Assembly (NCBI RefSeq): GCF_902499115.1
Contig: NZ_CABVPN010000011.1
Span: 124,001 to 188,000, forward strand
Reading direction: 5' to 3'
Length of the DNA: 64,000 nt
From: Burkholderia diffusa
GTDB taxonomy: Bacteria > Pseudomonadota > Gammaproteobacteria > Burkholderiales > Burkholderiaceae
The notes beneath the pieces were generated by a model. It had not been told where the DNA came from, did no database searches, and worked only from the letters and a program-made list of their open reading frames with translations. Position 1 is the stretch's first letter; the number at the start of each line of letters is the position of its first letter. Shown here in pieces: positions 62,901 through 64,000 of this stretch. Both the position numbers and the translations under genes were made by a program.

Positions 62901-64000
62901 CCGGGTGAACAATGCGGTAGGTGTAACCAAGGCTGTCGTAGTAGTGCCGGGTCTCCTGGCCGTGAGCATCGATCACGTAGGTAAGGCGAATGTTCTCGTC
63001 CCACTCCAGGCGGGTGTCGAAGCTGCCGTCGTCGGCCCATTCGCGCACCGCTTTAGCATCCGCGCCCTCTCCCTGCCACACCAGGTTCATGCCGCGGCCG
63101 GTGCGGTCGGTATAACGGGTGATCAGGTGGTGCTGGTACTGGTACGTCCATGCGGCAGCGTTCTCGTCCTGTGCCAGCGTGAGGTCGCCCGCTTCGTCAT
63201 AGCGGTACAGGCTGAGGCGGCGCAGGGGTTCGTGCTCGCCCATCAGCCACAGGCCGGTGATACGGCCCGCGTCGTCCACTAGGGTGCCCAGGTGGGTATG
63301 CGGCTGACTGGGATCGTCCTGGTAGGTGATCAGGTCCGACAGCACCGCGCGATTGCCAACGCGGTGGTCGTAGCCGAGCAGCATGCCGGCGCCGCCGCGC
63401 AGCTCGATCCGCACCAGCAGGTAGCGGTCGCCGTGGCGCTGGTAGGTCTCGCGGCGTTCGTAGCCGCGACACAGCACCAACTCATGATCGCGTACACGAA
63501 CCAGGGTGAGGTCCTCGATGCGATCTTCATGGAACTGTCCGACCTTGGGCAGCGGGTAGTCGTGGCTGCGCCCGTCAGCGCCGTGGTAGCGCAGGCCTTC
63601 GCCCCGCACGTCGAAGCGCGTGGTGTATGGCGTGATCCAGCGCGCGCCCAGCTCGCCATCGTCGAAGGCACCCAGGCTGGAGCGGTAGGTACGCGTCCAG
63701 GCGATGGTAAATGGGCCGGGTAGCGTGAAGTCGGTGTGGCTGAGTGTTTCGCTGCCCGTGGCAAAGCTGATGCTGCCGCCGGTGCCTGACGGCGCTCCGA
63801 TCTTGCACACGTTGGCGTCTTGGTCGGCCGGGCGTTCTTTGACGCGTGCCTCAAGTGATTCGCCTGGATGGAGCGATCCAGCCAGGCTCGTCGTATCGGT
63901 CTTGACATTGGCGGCCAGGTAACGGCTCGGCCCTCGCGCTTCGAGCGACCGATGCAATCCGGCGACGATCCCCCCGACACTACCTTGCGTCGACGGATTG
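59986..64000 (-). CDS. rhs: Rhs/YD-repeat polymorphic toxin with URI/GIY-YIG-like nuclease tip, 5' end outside window
   Basis: The frame is open from the window edge (no stop up to 64000; an apparent TTG start at 63957 is not the true start) and codes more than 1330 residues. Most of it is YD-repeat Rhs core (many copies like YEYDALNQRIATVRPDG and RYRYDASGQLTD), forming a toxin-enclosing shell. It ends with RFVSKDPIGLAGG and the cleavage-type motif GWMDPLGL, whose DPLGL lies at 60478-60492. The last ~163 residues are the variable toxin: VYCGRTSGYGDPNTLV, HLNAEGFASPVLDKFS and IRGREQQLIDFHGGAQ, resembling URI-fold (Tox-URI2) nucleases. It is a probable T6SS cargo. Confidence 0.88.
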   Translation of the reverse strand, partial: NPSTQGSVGGIVAGLHRSLEARGPSRYLAANVKTDTTSLAGSLHPGESLEARVKERPADQDANVCKIGAPSGTGGSISFATGSETLSHTDFTLPGPFTIAWTRTYRSSLGAFDDGELGARWITPYTTRFDVRGEGLRYHGADGRSHDYPLPKVGQFHEDRIEDLTLVRVRDHELVLCRGYERRETYQRHGDRYLLVRIELRGGAGMLLGYDHRVGNRAVLSDLITYQDDPSQPHTHLGTLVDDAGRITGLWLMGEHEPLRRLSLYRYDEAGDLTLAQDENAAAWTYQYQHHLITRYTDRTGRGMNLVWQGEGADAKAVREWADDGSFDTRLEWDENIRLTYVIDAHGQETRHYYDSLGYTYRIVHPDQRSEWFFRDSAKNVVRHIDSAGHVNRFAHDENGNLLEHIRADGTTVHYAWDSKDQLIKISDAEGGLWLRDYDTRGRLTEAIDPLGNKTEYAYNLMGLPIGITDASGKTRQLEYNSSGQLTRYVDCSAKASEWAYDARGQLVQFTDAAGQVTRYRHEAGQLAAIRYPDDTAEHFERDAEGRLLTHIDALGRRTEWDYTEAGLLAKRVDAAGQSLRYQWDKLGQLTALRNENGRDAEFHYDPVGRLLAETGFDGAITRYEYEEATGKLARAIDGQRITAYTFDPMGRLTERRAALQTGDAAPRKADWQIERFAYDLNGNLALASNADSRLQWFHDPAGNLVREHQHYTRLGQPLVGVWQHEYDALNQRIATVRPDGHRVSWLTYGSGHLLALQLDERELVSYERDDLHREVARTQGNRLLQTQQWDSMGRLSEQVLARDTPALTNTAGGNRLLVRRYRYDASGQLTDINDTRRGQIAYRYDPVGRLLEAQSRLGHETFDFDPASNLIDPAEQREAERQRMPRIKALDNLLKQYAGTHYQYDARGNLTQRWHNGKEGRFTWDLFDRLTHYEDERLKVDYTYDALGRRLSKHSQAHYEERREAGPHWNRAERVKRNRALQCGFTLYGWDGDTLAWESKIADEDGFGARTTHYVYDPGSFVPVAQAVRDDAIELLDQPEYGDYYRQDEDPLWGAPPPAPPINSLAWYQCDHLGTPQELTDEQSEIAWSAEYRAWGVAQEAIRKASGKAPIANPIRFQGQYHDHETGLHYNRHRYYDPSSGRFVSKDPIGLAGGLSLYQFAPNPVGWMDPLGLTGSIAVPAPISIPNSVPVPSVKSAGLLLPLLLTGDTPNRLPYYHATYTRTHPITQQVYCGRTSGYGDPNTLVRRRGLQQGHLNAEGFASPVLDKFSVNRDAIRGREQQLIDFHGGAQSVGGGTRNMINGVGDWNPRGFLYDAASTAEFGALPDNSPSRFRIWK

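Overview
The window is high-GC, gene-dense DNA whose gene content and order fit chromosome 1 of a Burkholderia cepacia complex bacterium. The main evidence is the hcp-tssB/C type VI secretion (T6SS) locus with Burkholderia-type accessory genes (tagF, tagX, a TPR lipoprotein, an OmpA/BON protein, a TagY-like membrane protein) and the hemA-prfA-prmC-grxD-ubiX block. The assignment rests on protein recognition by eye; no database search was run.

Region 1 (1-27505) is one complete anti-bacterial type T6SS apart from tssL, which is cut by the window start. tssJ-tssK-tssL run leftward. A TPR lipoprotein gene, tssB, tssC, hcp, tssE, tssF, tssG, tssH(clpV), tssA and vgrG run rightward from a good sigma70-like promoter at 2548-2576. 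A strong hairpin terminator or attenuator sits directly after hcp. vgrG is followed, with almost no spacing, by an unrecognised 470-aa protein with a very hydrophobic C-terminal region (candidate membrane-acting effector). Two clearly paralogous polytopic membrane proteins come next (candidate immunity protein plus a duplicated copy). Leftward again come tssM, tagF and an OmpA/BON periplasmic protein, then the peptidoglycan hydrolase tagX. A TagY-like protein diverges from tagX and ends at a strong terminator.

Region 2 (27648-43473) is ordinary core chromosome. It holds a CorA/ZntB-type metal transporter, a lipoprotein M1 aminopeptidase, a LEA14-like lipoprotein, two SAM methyltransferases, a DUF1415 protein and a TetR/MFS divergent pair with a conspicuous inverted-repeat operator. 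It continues with a nitroreductase, the Hsp70-like YegD, CspA, an amino-acid permease, a YgiD-type dioxygenase and UbiX.

Region 3 (43487-58631) continues leftward from ubiX with grxD, prmC, prfA and hemA (translation termination, haem and cofactor synthesis). Behind hemA is an orphan response regulator whose receiver domain lacks the usual phospho-acceptor. Rightward genes are a small membrane protein, aminopeptidase P, an isochorismatase-like hydrolase and a HAD hydrolase. They are followed by the ribosome-associated ATPase EttA, a DUF3761 secreted protein, a LysR/MFS divergent pair, an MmcQ/YjbR protein and a GABA-type permease with palindromes upstream.

Region 4 (58632-64000) looks acquired. 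A truncated IS3-family transposase start marks the edge. It is followed by a small unknown gene, a locally AT-rich candidate immunity gene and a large Rhs/YD-repeat toxin. The Rhs tip looks like a GIY-YIG/URI-fold nuclease, and its N-terminus runs off the window end. The two most novel items are the VgrG-linked effector with duplicated membrane immunity genes (16082-19149) and the Rhs toxin/immunity module (59494-64000).
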